64,000 nucleotides of DNA, taken from positions 186,001-250,000 of the forward strand of contig AGIQ01000006.1 in assembly GCA_000230935.2 (NCBI GenBank), written 5' to 3'. Source of the stretch: Mycolicibacterium rhodesiae JS60. Its GTDB lineage: Bacteria; Actinomycetota; Actinomycetes; Mycobacteriales; Mycobacteriaceae. The notes under the pieces were generated by a model. That model was not told the origin of the DNA. It saw only the letters and a list, made by a program, of their open reading frames with translations, and searched no databases. The first letter of the stretch is position 1; every line of letters begins with the position of its first letter. A program made the translations under genes and the position numbers. This document shows positions 49,883 through 58,531 of the stretch, piece after piece.

Positions 49883-52261
49883 TCATTCGATGCCTGCGGC
49901 GATGCGGTCTTGGCGTGTCGTGCGCGTTGCCGGTGGCGGCTGAGGCGTTTCGAATGGTGAGGGCGGCGCTGCTTGCGGCTCCGTCGGACTTGCCGGTGGC
50001 GCTGCGGGCGGTCCGGGCTGGCCGGGCGCCGGCCCGGACAATGGCACGCTGTCGGGTGGTGGATCGGCGGGTACCGGTGGCGCCGCGGGCGGCGGCGGGG
50101 GGTCGTGCGGGGCCGGGGGGCCGTCGTGCGGCGCTGGGCCGGGGTCGTGTGGTGCGGGCGGTCCGCTGGGGGGTGATGGTGGTGGTGTCGGATCGGTCAG
50201 CGGCGGTGGGGTGTTCGGTGCGGACAGTGTCGGATCCGTTGCGGTGGGCCGGAAGACGCCTTCGAATCCCTTGCCGTCCTTGAGGACGTCGGCGATTGTG
50301 TGTGTCACTCCCGGATGTGTGGGATCGGCGACCAGTCCCGGCGCGACGGCGACCATCGTCTTGTCGTGGAACTTGAGCACGTCGCCGGGCTGCATGTCGG
50401 AGGGGTCGATCTTCGCGCCCATGTTCTTGCCATCGGATGGCAACTGAACGCCGGTGTCGCTGTAGGCCTTTTGTGCCGGATCTCCGCCGGGTGCGGCTTC
50501 GTCGAGCGCGGCCTGCGCGGCCTGGGCGGCCTGCTGGTTGGGCGCTTCGACGATCTTGCCGTCTGGCAGCGTTACCGTCGGCTTCGTCGCTGCGTTGGCG
50601 GCCGGTGCCGCGTTCGGCTGTCCCGGTTGGGCGCCGGCCGGAGGCGTCGCCCCGACGGGGGCAGCTACGGCTGCCCCCGGTTCACCACCTTGTGCCGGCG
50701 GGGTGCCACCTGGAGTTCCCGGGGGTGGGGTGCTGGGGTTGAGCGGGGTGATGGCCGGCTTCTTGTCGTCGTTGGCGGAGTCGGTTTGGTCGGCCATCTT
50801 GGTCATCGGCTTGATGGCGTCGGCGAGCGGGCTCAGCGGACTACCGCCGCCGCCACCGCCCATGGGGTTGCCGCCGCCGAGGCCTCCGAGCGGATTCATG
50901 CCGCCCAGCGCGCCCAGCGGGTTCATGCCGCCCGGCATACCGCCCAGGGGGGCGCCCAGGCCGTTGAGGAGGTCGTCGAGCTTCTTGTCCTCGGGGGTTG
51001 ATCCCGGGGGCGAGGCCATGGGATCGGCGGGTGGGAGGCTTCCGGTGCCGGGCAGGGGTTCGGCCGCCGCGGGCGGCGTCATCGGGCTCTGCGGACCGCC
51101 GGTCGGGTTCTGCGGTACCGGTTGCTGGGTGCCGGCGGCCTTCTGCACCTCTTGCTTGACGCTGTCCAGAAGGGTGGATTCTGCTTGCAGCAGGCCGTCC
51201 CAGTCGCCGTCCTCGAGCGTGGCGGCGGTCGAGTTGAATGTGCTTACGGCGTTGTTGATGGCGTCGCGGCCGGCCTTTGTGACGTTGGCCGAGTGTTGCA
51301 CCGCTTGCTTGTATGCCTGTGCGGTGGAGTTGAATTCGCCTTCGATGCGGGTGAAGTCCTTCTTCACCTTGTCGTAGGCATCGATGCCCGAGTTCTTGCC
51401 GGTGTCGGTGCTGAAGGGGAATTCTGGTAGGTCGCTTTCGGCCGGAGTGCCCTTGCCGAACAGTTCGTAGAGTCGTACGACGACACCGGTCATCTGGTTG
51501 GGGACGTCGGGGTCGACGTCAGTCGCCCAGGACGGGTACTTCGGCGCGGTCATGCCGTCGGGCACGACGACCTGGGAGCTCTGCAGCGGTGCCTTGGTGC
51601 CCGGCGCTGGTGGCTGGCCCGTCGGAGGCTGGCCCGGCTGCGGGAACGGCGTACCCGCGAAGTACTTGTCCTTGCTGATCGGGTTGTGGTTCTTGTCGAA
51701 GTACTTGTGCTGCCCGGTGGCGGGATCGATCTCGTAGTAGTCGCCGTTGGTGTTCAACGGGGTGGCCACGCCGTCTTTTGTCTCGTGCCATCCGGGGCTG
51801 GCTGGGAAGTTGGCCGGCTGAGGATTCAGTGGGCCGACCTGATTGCCGCGTGCGTCGATCGGTGCGTACGCACCGTCGGGCGTTTTGCGGTAGCCCGCCG
51901 GAGGGAATGGCTGTCCGGTCGGTTTGAAATTCTGGTCGGCCTTGGTGAACGTGCCGTCGCCGTTGTTGATCCAGTTCCGCTTGGACGCGCTGTCGTGGTA
52001 GACCAGTGTTCCGTCCGAGGGCAGTCGGGTGCCGTCACCGAATTGCAAGTACCGCTCGGCGCCGGTGTCATCGGTGTTGTAGCGAATGTTGGGGTCACCG
52101 TAGGCGTTTCGGGCGTCGTTGAGGTTGTTGTGCCAGTAGGCCGCGTCTTCCTTGTCGATGACGAAGTCTTGTCCCGGGGCTTCCCAGCCTCCGTTCCAGC
52201 TGGAGATGACATGGTCGGTTTCGTCCCACGTTGTCAGTCCACCGAACTTGTTGTCAGTCAT
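49883..52261 (-). CDS. Large Pro-rich transfer/secretion protein with DUF4226-like module
   Basis: 792 residues. The N-terminal 240 residues are rich in Asp/Asn/Tyr with repeated short strands. A helical domain (about 260-380) includes NVTKAGRDAINNAVSTF, shared with two cell-wall hydrolases of the operon. Next come Gly/Met/Pro repeats. A small domain near 640-690 (MQPGDVLKFHDKTMVAV) recalls the PGD strand of NlpC/P60 proteins but lacks visible Cys/His. It ends in a Pro-rich tail. AGGAGGT precedes the ATG. Confidence 0.6.
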   Translation of the reverse strand: MTDNKFGGLTTWDETDHVISSWNGGWEAPGQDFVIDKEDAAYWHNNLNDARNAYGDPNIRYNTDDTGAERYLQFGDGTRLPSDGTLVYHDSASKRNWINNGDGTFTKADQNFKPTGQPFPPAGYRKTPDGAYAPIDARGNQVGPLNPQPANFPASPGWHETKDGVATPLNTNGDYYEIDPATGQHKYFDKNHNPISKDKYFAGTPFPQPGQPPTGQPPAPGTKAPLQSSQVVVPDGMTAPKYPSWATDVDPDVPNQMTGVVVRLYELFGKGTPAESDLPEFPFSTDTGKNSGIDAYDKVKKDFTRIEGEFNSTAQAYKQAVQHSANVTKAGRDAINNAVSTFNSTAATLEDGDWDGLLQAESTLLDSVKQEVQKAAGTQQPVPQNPTGGPQSPMTPPAAAEPLPGTGSLPPADPMASPPGSTPEDKKLDDLLNGLGAPLGGMPGGMNPLGALGGMNPLGGLGGGNPMGGGGGGSPLSPLADAIKPMTKMADQTDSANDDKKPAITPLNPSTPPPGTPGGTPPAQGGEPGAAVAAPVGATPPAGAQPGQPNAAPAANAATKPTVTLPDGKIVEAPNQQAAQAAQAALDEAAPGGDPAQKAYSDTGVQLPSDGKNMGAKIDPSDMQPGDVLKFHDKTMVAVAPGLVADPTHPGVTHTIADVLKDGKGFEGVFRPTATDPTLSAPNTPPPLTDPTPPPSPPSGPPAPHDPGPAPHDGPPAPHDPPPPPAAPPVPADPPPDSVPLSGPAPGQPGPPAAPPASPTEPQAAPPSPFETPQPPPATRTTRQDRIAAGIE

Positions 52262-52323
52262 GGGATCTCATACCTCCTGGTGTGGTGGAGCGGTAGTCGT
52301 GGGAGCTGTTGGGTGCGTGCGGT

Positions 52324-53430
52324 TTACAGGGCATAGGTTTCACCGCCGGTGGGGTACCCGCCGCCGTCGGTGGCGAGGTGGACGTGGTCCATGTGGTTCG
52401 CAGTGGGTGAGCCGCGGCCGTCCATATGGCGCGGGGACCCGCCTTGCGTGTACATCGTTTGGCGCCAGATCGCGTGGTTGAGCCCGAATTGCTTGGCGTG
52501 GGCCATCACGAACTGCAGGACGCGGTCGCCGAGTGCGATGCCGTCGCGGCTTGTCGGGTTGGGAATCATGACGTCGATCGCCAGGCCGTTGGGGTGCCAT
52601 TTCAGTGCGTCGGGACGCACTCCGCCGATGTCTCTGATTTCGGGGAAGGCGGCGCTGATGGCGCGGGCGGCGAGGATGGTTTGGCGTTGTAGCCCCTTCT
52701 CCGAGCCCACCCCCGGTGGCAGTGCTCCCTGCGGGGTCCGGTCCCCGGCGCCGCCCCGGGCCGTGGCCGAAACGAGTTGTGCTGGAGTGGATCCCAAGCT
52801 GGACAGGGCGCTGGCGGGTCCTGAGGCGAGTCCGGACATGGCGGAGAGCGGGTTTCCGCCGCCGCCGCCACTTCCGCCGCTGCCGCTACCGCCGCCCATG
52901 CCGCCGCCGGGCATGCCTGCCCCGCCTGCCATGCCTGAGGCGGCCTTGGCTTGTTGGTAGTACTTCTGGGCGAGCGCGTCGACGATGGTGCGGCGCAGAT
53001 CGGCGGGCGGCATCTGGGTGCGCACCGCCTGCGAGCCGTTGGCCAGGGCGTCGGCCTTGTTCTGCAGTGAGGCCACAGCTCCCATGGGCGTGTTCTCCAC
53101 CGGTTTGAGTGCATCGTCGCGGTTCTCGTACTGGCTGGTGGTGTCGTCGATGGCTTGGCGTCCCGCGGTGACGTTGGCACCCGACTCGTCGACGACCGGG
53201 ACGAGGGAGGGGTCGATCTTGGCCAGTTCTGCGCTGATCTGGGCTTGGCTCTTGCGGGATTGGATGAACCGCTCGATGACGTCGCCTAGCCCGTTTGGCA
53301 GCGCGTCGAGGCGCCGGCCGACGTCGTCGGGGATGGTGGAGGGCAGCGGAGCGGTCACCGGTGTGCCCTCTCCGAGGAGGCCTCGGAGTTGGTCGAGAAT
53401 CGCAGTGATCTCGTCACGGGTGTTGCCCAT
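52324..53430 (-). CDS. Cell-wall hydrolase: DUF4226-like module plus M15-like domain
   Basis: 368 residues. The helical N-terminal module (about 80-150: VTAGRQAIDDTTSQYENRDD, ENTPMGAVASL) is followed by a Gly-rich linker and a C-terminal D-Ala-D-Ala peptidase-like fold (WHPNGLAIDVMIPNP, ANHMDHVHLAT) with the His/Asp ligands of M15/VanY-type enzymes. It probably opens peptidoglycan for the transfer channel. Confidence 0.75.
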   Translation of the reverse strand: MGNTRDEITAILDQLRGLLGEGTPVTAPLPSTIPDDVGRRLDALPNGLGDVIERFIQSRKSQAQISAELAKIDPSLVPVVDESGANVTAGRQAIDDTTSQYENRDDALKPVENTPMGAVASLQNKADALANGSQAVRTQMPPADLRRTIVDALAQKYYQQAKAASGMAGGAGMPGGGMGGGSGSGGSGGGGGNPLSAMSGLASGPASALSSLGSTPAQLVSATARGGAGDRTPQGALPPGVGSEKGLQRQTILAARAISAAFPEIRDIGGVRPDALKWHPNGLAIDVMIPNPTSRDGIALGDRVLQFVMAHAKQFGLNHAIWRQTMYTQGGSPRHMDGRGSPTANHMDHVHLATDGGGYPTGGETYAL

Positions 53431-53658
53431 CTACGTTTCGCGGGGCGCGCCGTCGCCCGTTGCCGCCGCTGGGGCGTTTTCGCTGGTGGTCTGTCGGTGA
53501 GTGCCGTGGGCTTGGCGTGCGGGGTCGGCCATGGCGCCGGGCAGATCCAGTGGCTGCAGCGTGACGCCGGCGGGCGGGTCGAATGGGTGCAGCGTGGAGC
53601 GTCGCGGGTCGAGTAGTTCGTCGGCCTTCGTGGTGAAGTCGTCGTTCTTCCTGGCCAC
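53431..53658 (-). CDS. Small hydrophilic protein
   Basis: About 75 residues from GTG 53658 (AAGGAG upstream). A charged start (RKNDDFTTKADELLDPRRST) and a Pro/Ala end. It abuts the start of the hydrolase gene, so coupling is likely. Unknown. Confidence 0.55.
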   Translation of the reverse strand: MARKNDDFTTKADELLDPRRSTLHPFDPPAGVTLQPLDLPGAMADPARQAHGTHRQTTSENAPAAATGDGAPRET

Positions 53659-53764
53659 GTGCGATCGTCTCCTTCCTGGCGGTGATGTTTCCATTATTGG
53701 GGATGTTGGGCAATTTTCTGCACGTCAAAGCCGCCCAATGTGGTGTTTCGATTCGCCGAAGCCA

Positions 53765-56128
53765 TCAGACGGCCGCGAGGTGGGATTCGGCGAGGTCGCG
53801 GACGTCGACGATGGCGTCGCTGGGGACCTCGGTGGTCTCGCGTTCACCGTCGTAGACGTTGCGCAGGACCAGGGTTGTGGTGCCCGGCTCGTCGCCTGGT
53901 GTGGGTTCTTCGTCGAGGATCCACCAGTCGCCGGTGTCGGGGTGGCAGAGATAGTCACCGACTTCCAGGTCGGGCACCTCGACGCTGCGGGTCTGGGCGC
54001 TGTCGCCGTCGTAGGTCGACACCAGGTCTTGCGGTGTCGTGGGCGTCTCCCGGGGACCACCGGGCGCGTTCCCGAAGATCGATTCGACGCCGCGGTCCTC
54101 GAAGTCGAGCCACCCGGGAGGTGCGTAGCCGGGCGCGTGGGGGTCGAACTCGGGGTAGTCGGCGGCTTTGAGCAGCGGCTGGTTCAGGTATTCGCTGAAG
54201 TCTTCGGCGCCGGTGTTGGGGTCCCACTCGGGCGGCATGACGATTCCCCGCTCGTACAGGGAGGACCGTGGGCGTAGTTCCTCGACGATTTGGTGTTCGT
54301 CGTCGTCGGCCGGGTCGGCGGGATCGGGGACGTAGAAGGCCTGGACTTCGGTGGGCCAACCGACGTGGTTGAGGGCGGTGCCGCGGCCGCGGACCCCGAT
54401 CGGCACGGTGCGCCCGGCGTGCGCGTCGTTGTGGATCATCATCGCCGCCTGGGTGGACAACTTGCCCAGCGAGAGGCGCTGGGTGAAGTTGTCCTTGGCC
54501 TCGCCCTTGAGGAAGTCAGCGTCGGCGCGCTGCAGGGCGGCGACACAATGGAATCGGCAGGTGCGGCCCAGTCGCAGCAACGAGGAGAACTCCCGCAGAG
54601 TGGGGCAGTCGCGGGCGCCCTTCTTCTCTCTGTGGCTGGCGTAGAAGGTCTTGATCGCCTCTTGGAACTCGGTGTACTCGTCGAAGACGATCATGAACGG
54701 CTCTTTGCTGGCCAGCGCTCTGCGGTCCCGCTTGTAGAGGTTGTAGCGGGCCTGCATCTCCTTATAAAGGGTGTGCACCAATGCGATTGCCTCATGCGGT
54801 TCGGTGAGCACCGCGACGACATTGGGGTAGGTGCGGTAGCTGGTGAACTCACCGCCCTTGAAGTCGATGATGAATATTCGCACCCCGAGCCGGGCGGCCT
54901 GCACGATCGCGTTGTGGATGGTGGCGGTCTTGCCGGTACCGGTCGGTCCCATCAGCAGCAGGTGCGGATTGATCTTGAGGGTCCACTCGATCAGAGTGCC
55001 CTCCTCGTCGACAGCCAACGGGATGGCGGCGCGGTCGTAGGCCGCGCAGGCTTCCTCGACGGTGGTGACGGGTGGGTTGATCGGCGGGTAGACGCGGGTG
55101 GGCAGCTCGGGGCGGATCTCGAAGACCGCGGTGCCGGCCAGGTGGTCGGATTTGGCGGCTCGCCACCGGCCGGGAAGCAGGTCGCTGATCTTGCGTGCGA
55201 TCGCCCGGAGCCGATCGGTGCCGGACAGTTTGGCGCCGATCTGGTGGTTCACGGTGAAGCCGACGATGTCGCCGCTTTCGCTGTACTGCAGGTCGGCGAT
55301 GGTGGCGCCGGCGGAGAACAGGTCGGTGCTGGTGATCTGTTCGCGGAGTCCCCGCACGGTGGGCGATTCGGTGTTGATGCTGGCCAAGCTGGCGGTGATG
55401 AGTTGGTCGGTGGTGGCGTAGGACAGCGTGTAGTGCGATCCGACGGCGTCGTCGAGGCGGCGGCTGAGTTCGGGCTTGAGTTCTTCGCGGCGGCCGCGGT
55501 AGGCCAGCACGATGGTGCGGGGCTTCTCGGGCTGGTCGTCGGTCTCTTCGTCCCACTCGGTGATCGCCACGATGCGGCGGCGGGGCAGTTCGTCGAAGCC
55601 GAGATACGGGTAGAGCGCCCACTCGATTTCGTTGAGGTCGCGGGCCCGGTCGCGTCGTTCGGTGAGCTTCTCGACGAGCAGGTCGCCGAGTGCGTAGGCG
55701 GCGATGATGCCGATGGCGGCGGCGAGCAGGTCGGGGATGAAGGGAATCAGGCCGAGGATCAGGGCGCCGGCGGTGATGGTGGTGGCGGCGATGACGGGGG
55801 CGGCAACCGGTGGCACCGGGCGGCGGTCGTCGGGGTCGTGCTGGACGGGGGCGGCGATGCGGATGCCGATCATGACTGCGGCGGTGATGCCGATGGCGAT
55901 CGCGGCGAGGGCGGCAACAGTCAAGACGGTGGGTCCGGCACCGGGTGGGTTGGCGCCGGGGACGCCGAACAGGGGGTTGCTGGTGGTGAAGTAGCCGTGG
56001 TGCAGCAGCCATGCGGTGGCCGGCGCCGCGGATGTGAACCAGAGGGCGGCTCCGACGACAGGGACGGCGGCAACGGCGACCAGTCCCGGGTTTTGTTGTT
56101 GCGCCGCAACGGTTCCCGCCCTAGCCAT
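53765..56128 (-). CDS. FtsK/TcpA-type conjugative coupling ATPase
   Basis: About 787 residues from ATG 56128. Three or four membrane segments lie in the first 170 residues. Walker A MGPTGTGKTATIH is near 393 and Walker B FMIVFDEYTEF near 478, followed by the arginine-rich sensor region (GRTCRFHCVAALQRAD). An acidic C-terminal tail (about 630-787) is extra. It should recruit DNA or substrates to the secretion channel. The start overlaps the transglycosylase gene stop. Confidence 0.85.
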   Translation of the reverse strand: MARAGTVAAQQQNPGLVAVAAVPVVGAALWFTSAAPATAWLLHHGYFTTSNPLFGVPGANPPGAGPTVLTVAALAAIAIGITAAVMIGIRIAAPVQHDPDDRRPVPPVAAPVIAATTITAGALILGLIPFIPDLLAAAIGIIAAYALGDLLVEKLTERRDRARDLNEIEWALYPYLGFDELPRRRIVAITEWDEETDDQPEKPRTIVLAYRGRREELKPELSRRLDDAVGSHYTLSYATTDQLITASLASINTESPTVRGLREQITSTDLFSAGATIADLQYSESGDIVGFTVNHQIGAKLSGTDRLRAIARKISDLLPGRWRAAKSDHLAGTAVFEIRPELPTRVYPPINPPVTTVEEACAAYDRAAIPLAVDEEGTLIEWTLKINPHLLLMGPTGTGKTATIHNAIVQAARLGVRIFIIDFKGGEFTSYRTYPNVVAVLTEPHEAIALVHTLYKEMQARYNLYKRDRRALASKEPFMIVFDEYTEFQEAIKTFYASHREKKGARDCPTLREFSSLLRLGRTCRFHCVAALQRADADFLKGEAKDNFTQRLSLGKLSTQAAMMIHNDAHAGRTVPIGVRGRGTALNHVGWPTEVQAFYVPDPADPADDDEHQIVEELRPRSSLYERGIVMPPEWDPNTGAEDFSEYLNQPLLKAADYPEFDPHAPGYAPPGWLDFEDRGVESIFGNAPGGPRETPTTPQDLVSTYDGDSAQTRSVEVPDLEVGDYLCHPDTGDWWILDEEPTPGDEPGTTTLVLRNVYDGERETTEVPSDAIVDVRDLAESHLAAV

Positions 56129-57569
56129 GACCAGTGCCTGACATTTCGCGGTACATCTGAGTAACCGTGGGAAGCTGACTCTGGATCTCACTGAGGTAGG
56201 CGTGGCGGCCGCCGGCGTAGGCGGCGTCGGCGGACCCCATGCCGGGGGCTTGCTGTAGCCAGAAGATCGTCTTCCAGATGTCGGGGGCGGTGCGCCCGCC
56301 CTTGGCGTCGAGGCGGTCGAAGAATGCGGAGATATTCAGGTTCGGATCGCGGCGCCCCGCGTAGCTCGTGTCCTGCTGAAAGGGGCCGTACCACTGGCCG
56401 CTGGGGTCCTGGGCGTTGACACGTCCCTTGCTTTCCTGCCACATCGTCGATGCAATGGCCAGCGCCTTTTCCAGGGGGTAGCCGCGGCGTTTGGCTTCGG
56501 CGAGGACCGCGGCGAACACTTCGCGCGGCGATGAGTTGGCGGTGAGCCGGCCGGTGGGCCCGAAGTTTCCGGCGAGCTCGGCGCCTTGGCCGCCGGCGTT
56601 GAGGTCCTTGAGGTAGTCCAGGGACATCTCCTTGACGCCCTGGGCGTTGAGGCCGTCCTTGCCGACGGCTTCGAGCAGCACGCCACTAGCCTGTTGCAGC
56701 GCTTGGGTGATGGTGGACAGCACCCCCATCTGGCCCATGGGCGTATTGGCGATCGGCCCCATGGCCTGCAGTGACGATCGGACTTGGGAGATGATCTGCT
56801 GGATCTTGTCGCGGCCCATCGTGGTGTTGGAGGCTGAACTCTCCAGCGTGGTGCGCAGCTTCTTCTCGAGGTTGTCCAGGGCGTGCGCTTGCCGGGCCTG
56901 GCCGTCGACTTCGGACTGGTAGGCGTCGGCGACGCCGCCGGTCATTCCGGTACTGGCGTCGGTGGAGTCGAGCCGGTCGAGCACACCGGGAGGGAGCCCG
57001 GAGGACGACGGCATCGCAGGGTTGCCTTGCCCGAACTGGTTGAGGATCTGCCCGAAGGGAGCCAGCAGGCCGGAGCCAAGACCCATCAGCGCGGTGGGCA
57101 GGCCCAGTCCGGCTTGCAGCATGGGGCCGGCCATGTCGGTGGCCAGCTTGGCGGCCTCCCCCGGGTTGATCGGCGGCTTGGCCGCCTGATCGGATGCGCC
57201 GCCATCAGCGGGTGAGGACGCGTCTTCTGAGCCGCCGTGGTCGTGACCGTCGTCGGCTCCGCCGGCTGGGGCGCCGCCGGCCGGGGTACCGCCGGCGGGG
57301 CTGGTGGCTGCCGGTGGCGTCGGCGGGGTCGGTGAGGAAGGGGTGGCCGCCGCGGGAGTTGCGCCGTTGGGGGACATGGCATTTCCGCTGGTGGGCTGCG
57401 CGGGGGTGGTCGGTGACGGCGTGGATCCCTGCTGCTGGGCTCCGGGCGCTGTCGGCATGCGGGGGCTGATCGGCAGGATCGGCGAGGTCGTGCGCCGCGG
57501 AGCGGAGCCGGGGGTGTTCGTGCCGAAAGGGGCGGCCGGTTCGGCGTCGGTGAGTTGGTCGTCGCTCAT
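56121..57569 (-). CDS. Lytic transglycosylase with DUF4226-like module
   Basis: 482 residues. A Pro/Ala-rich start (about 1-130), then a helical module (about 205-320: TTMGRDKIQQIISQV, ANTPMGQMGVLSTI) shared with the M15-like protein, then a lysozyme-like domain (ALAIASTMWQESKG with catalytic Glu, GQWYGPFQQDTSY). VirB1-like: it locally cleaves glycan for channel assembly. Overlaps both neighbours by several bases. Confidence 0.78.
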   Translation of the reverse strand: MSDDQLTDAEPAAPFGTNTPGSAPRRTTSPILPISPRMPTAPGAQQQGSTPSPTTPAQPTSGNAMSPNGATPAAATPSSPTPPTPPAATSPAGGTPAGGAPAGGADDGHDHGGSEDASSPADGGASDQAAKPPINPGEAAKLATDMAGPMLQAGLGLPTALMGLGSGLLAPFGQILNQFGQGNPAMPSSSGLPPGVLDRLDSTDASTGMTGGVADAYQSEVDGQARQAHALDNLEKKLRTTLESSASNTTMGRDKIQQIISQVRSSLQAMGPIANTPMGQMGVLSTITQALQQASGVLLEAVGKDGLNAQGVKEMSLDYLKDLNAGGQGAELAGNFGPTGRLTANSSPREVFAAVLAEAKRRGYPLEKALAIASTMWQESKGRVNAQDPSGQWYGPFQQDTSYAGRRDPNLNISAFFDRLDAKGGRTAPDIWKTIFWLQQAPGMGSADAAYAGGRHAYLSEIQSQLPTVTQMYREMSGTGHG

Positions 57570-58531
57570 GGCGTCGGCACCTCGGTGCGGGGACGTTTGA
57601 CGATGACGTTGCCAGTGGGCAGCACGGCCACGGCGATGGGCTGGTTGACGGTGGCGGCGTCGATGCCCAGCGTGGGCGTGATGGCCACCATGACGGCGGC
57701 GGGGCCGCCGGTCGGAGTGAAATCGAAGAACACGAGGTCGCCGGGACTGATGGCGGTGGCGTCGACTCGATCACCGACGGTGATCTGGTCTGCGATGGTC
57801 GGCGGCAAGGTCACCTCTCCCCCGCTGGCTTGGTAGTAGGCGTACCTGACCAAGTTAGCTGGCGAAAAGGCGTTATTCGTGGGCCCGGTCAGGGTTCCGT
57901 CGGCGTCGGTGGACAGCAGTCCGACCTGCTGGTTGGCCAGGCTGGCGGCGCGTTGGCCAGTGGTTGTCCCGGCGTCGTGCAACGGCGGGCCGATCAGCTC
58001 GCCGGTACGCAGGGCCGATGCGCATGCCGCGGTCTTGGGGTCGGCGCTGGCCGGCACGGTCTGGGTGGCGTAGGGGTTCGCCTCTCCCGTCGTGGTCGTG
58101 GTCGTGGTCGTGGTGGCTGGTAGAGGCGCGGAGGTGGTGGTCGGCGTGGTGGTGGGCGATGTGGTGGTGGCTGGCTGTAGCGGAGTGGTCTCCCAGGTGG
58201 TGGTGGGCGTCGGGTCGACGGACACGGGGGTGGCCAGCCGCGGGATGAACGCCACCGAGGCGGTGTTGCCGACCGAGTAGCCCAGACGGGACTGGCACTG
58301 GTAGTCGAGGTTGGTGCGTTCGTCTCCCATGCGACTCAGCGCCACGATGAACCCGACGATGAGCACCAGGGCGACGATTATGACCGCCGCGATGATCGTG
58401 AGGATGACGGGCCATCCGATCGCGCTGACGATGGCGCCGCCGACGGTGACGACGCCCTTGCGTACGCCTTGAGCGACGGCTGTTCCGGCGACGGCGCGGA
58501 GCAGCGAGCTCTTCTGCTGTTGTTCGGTCAT
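57566..58531 (-). CDS. Membrane-anchored NlpC/P60-like protein, apparently inactive
   Basis: 321 residues. One membrane segment (about 38-66), a Thr-rich linker (about 105-150), then an NlpC/P60-type domain (SPANLVRYAYYQASGGEVTLPP, ISPGDLVFFDF). The position of the catalytic Cys (normally D-C-S/SG) reads FSPAN, and the His position reads PAAVMVAI, so both catalytic residues are missing. It probably serves as a structural VirB8/TcpC-like or wall-binding part. Overlaps both neighbours (ATGA). Confidence 0.72.
   Translation of the reverse strand: MTEQQQKSSLLRAVAGTAVAQGVRKGVVTVGGAIVSAIGWPVILTIIAAVIIVALVLIVGFIVALSRMGDERTNLDYQCQSRLGYSVGNTASVAFIPRLATPVSVDPTPTTTWETTPLQPATTTSPTTTPTTTSAPLPATTTTTTTTTGEANPYATQTVPASADPKTAACASALRTGELIGPPLHDAGTTTGQRAASLANQQVGLLSTDADGTLTGPTNNAFSPANLVRYAYYQASGGEVTLPPTIADQITVGDRVDATAISPGDLVFFDFTPTGGPAAVMVAITPTLGIDAATVNQPIAVAVLPTGNVIVKRPRTEVPTP

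Noticed and set aside
56410..56432. Partial match to the border motif (TGACACGTCCC) in the transglycosylase gene
   Set aside because: Only the first half matches; it encodes part of the conserved lysozyme-like domain, so chance is sufficient.
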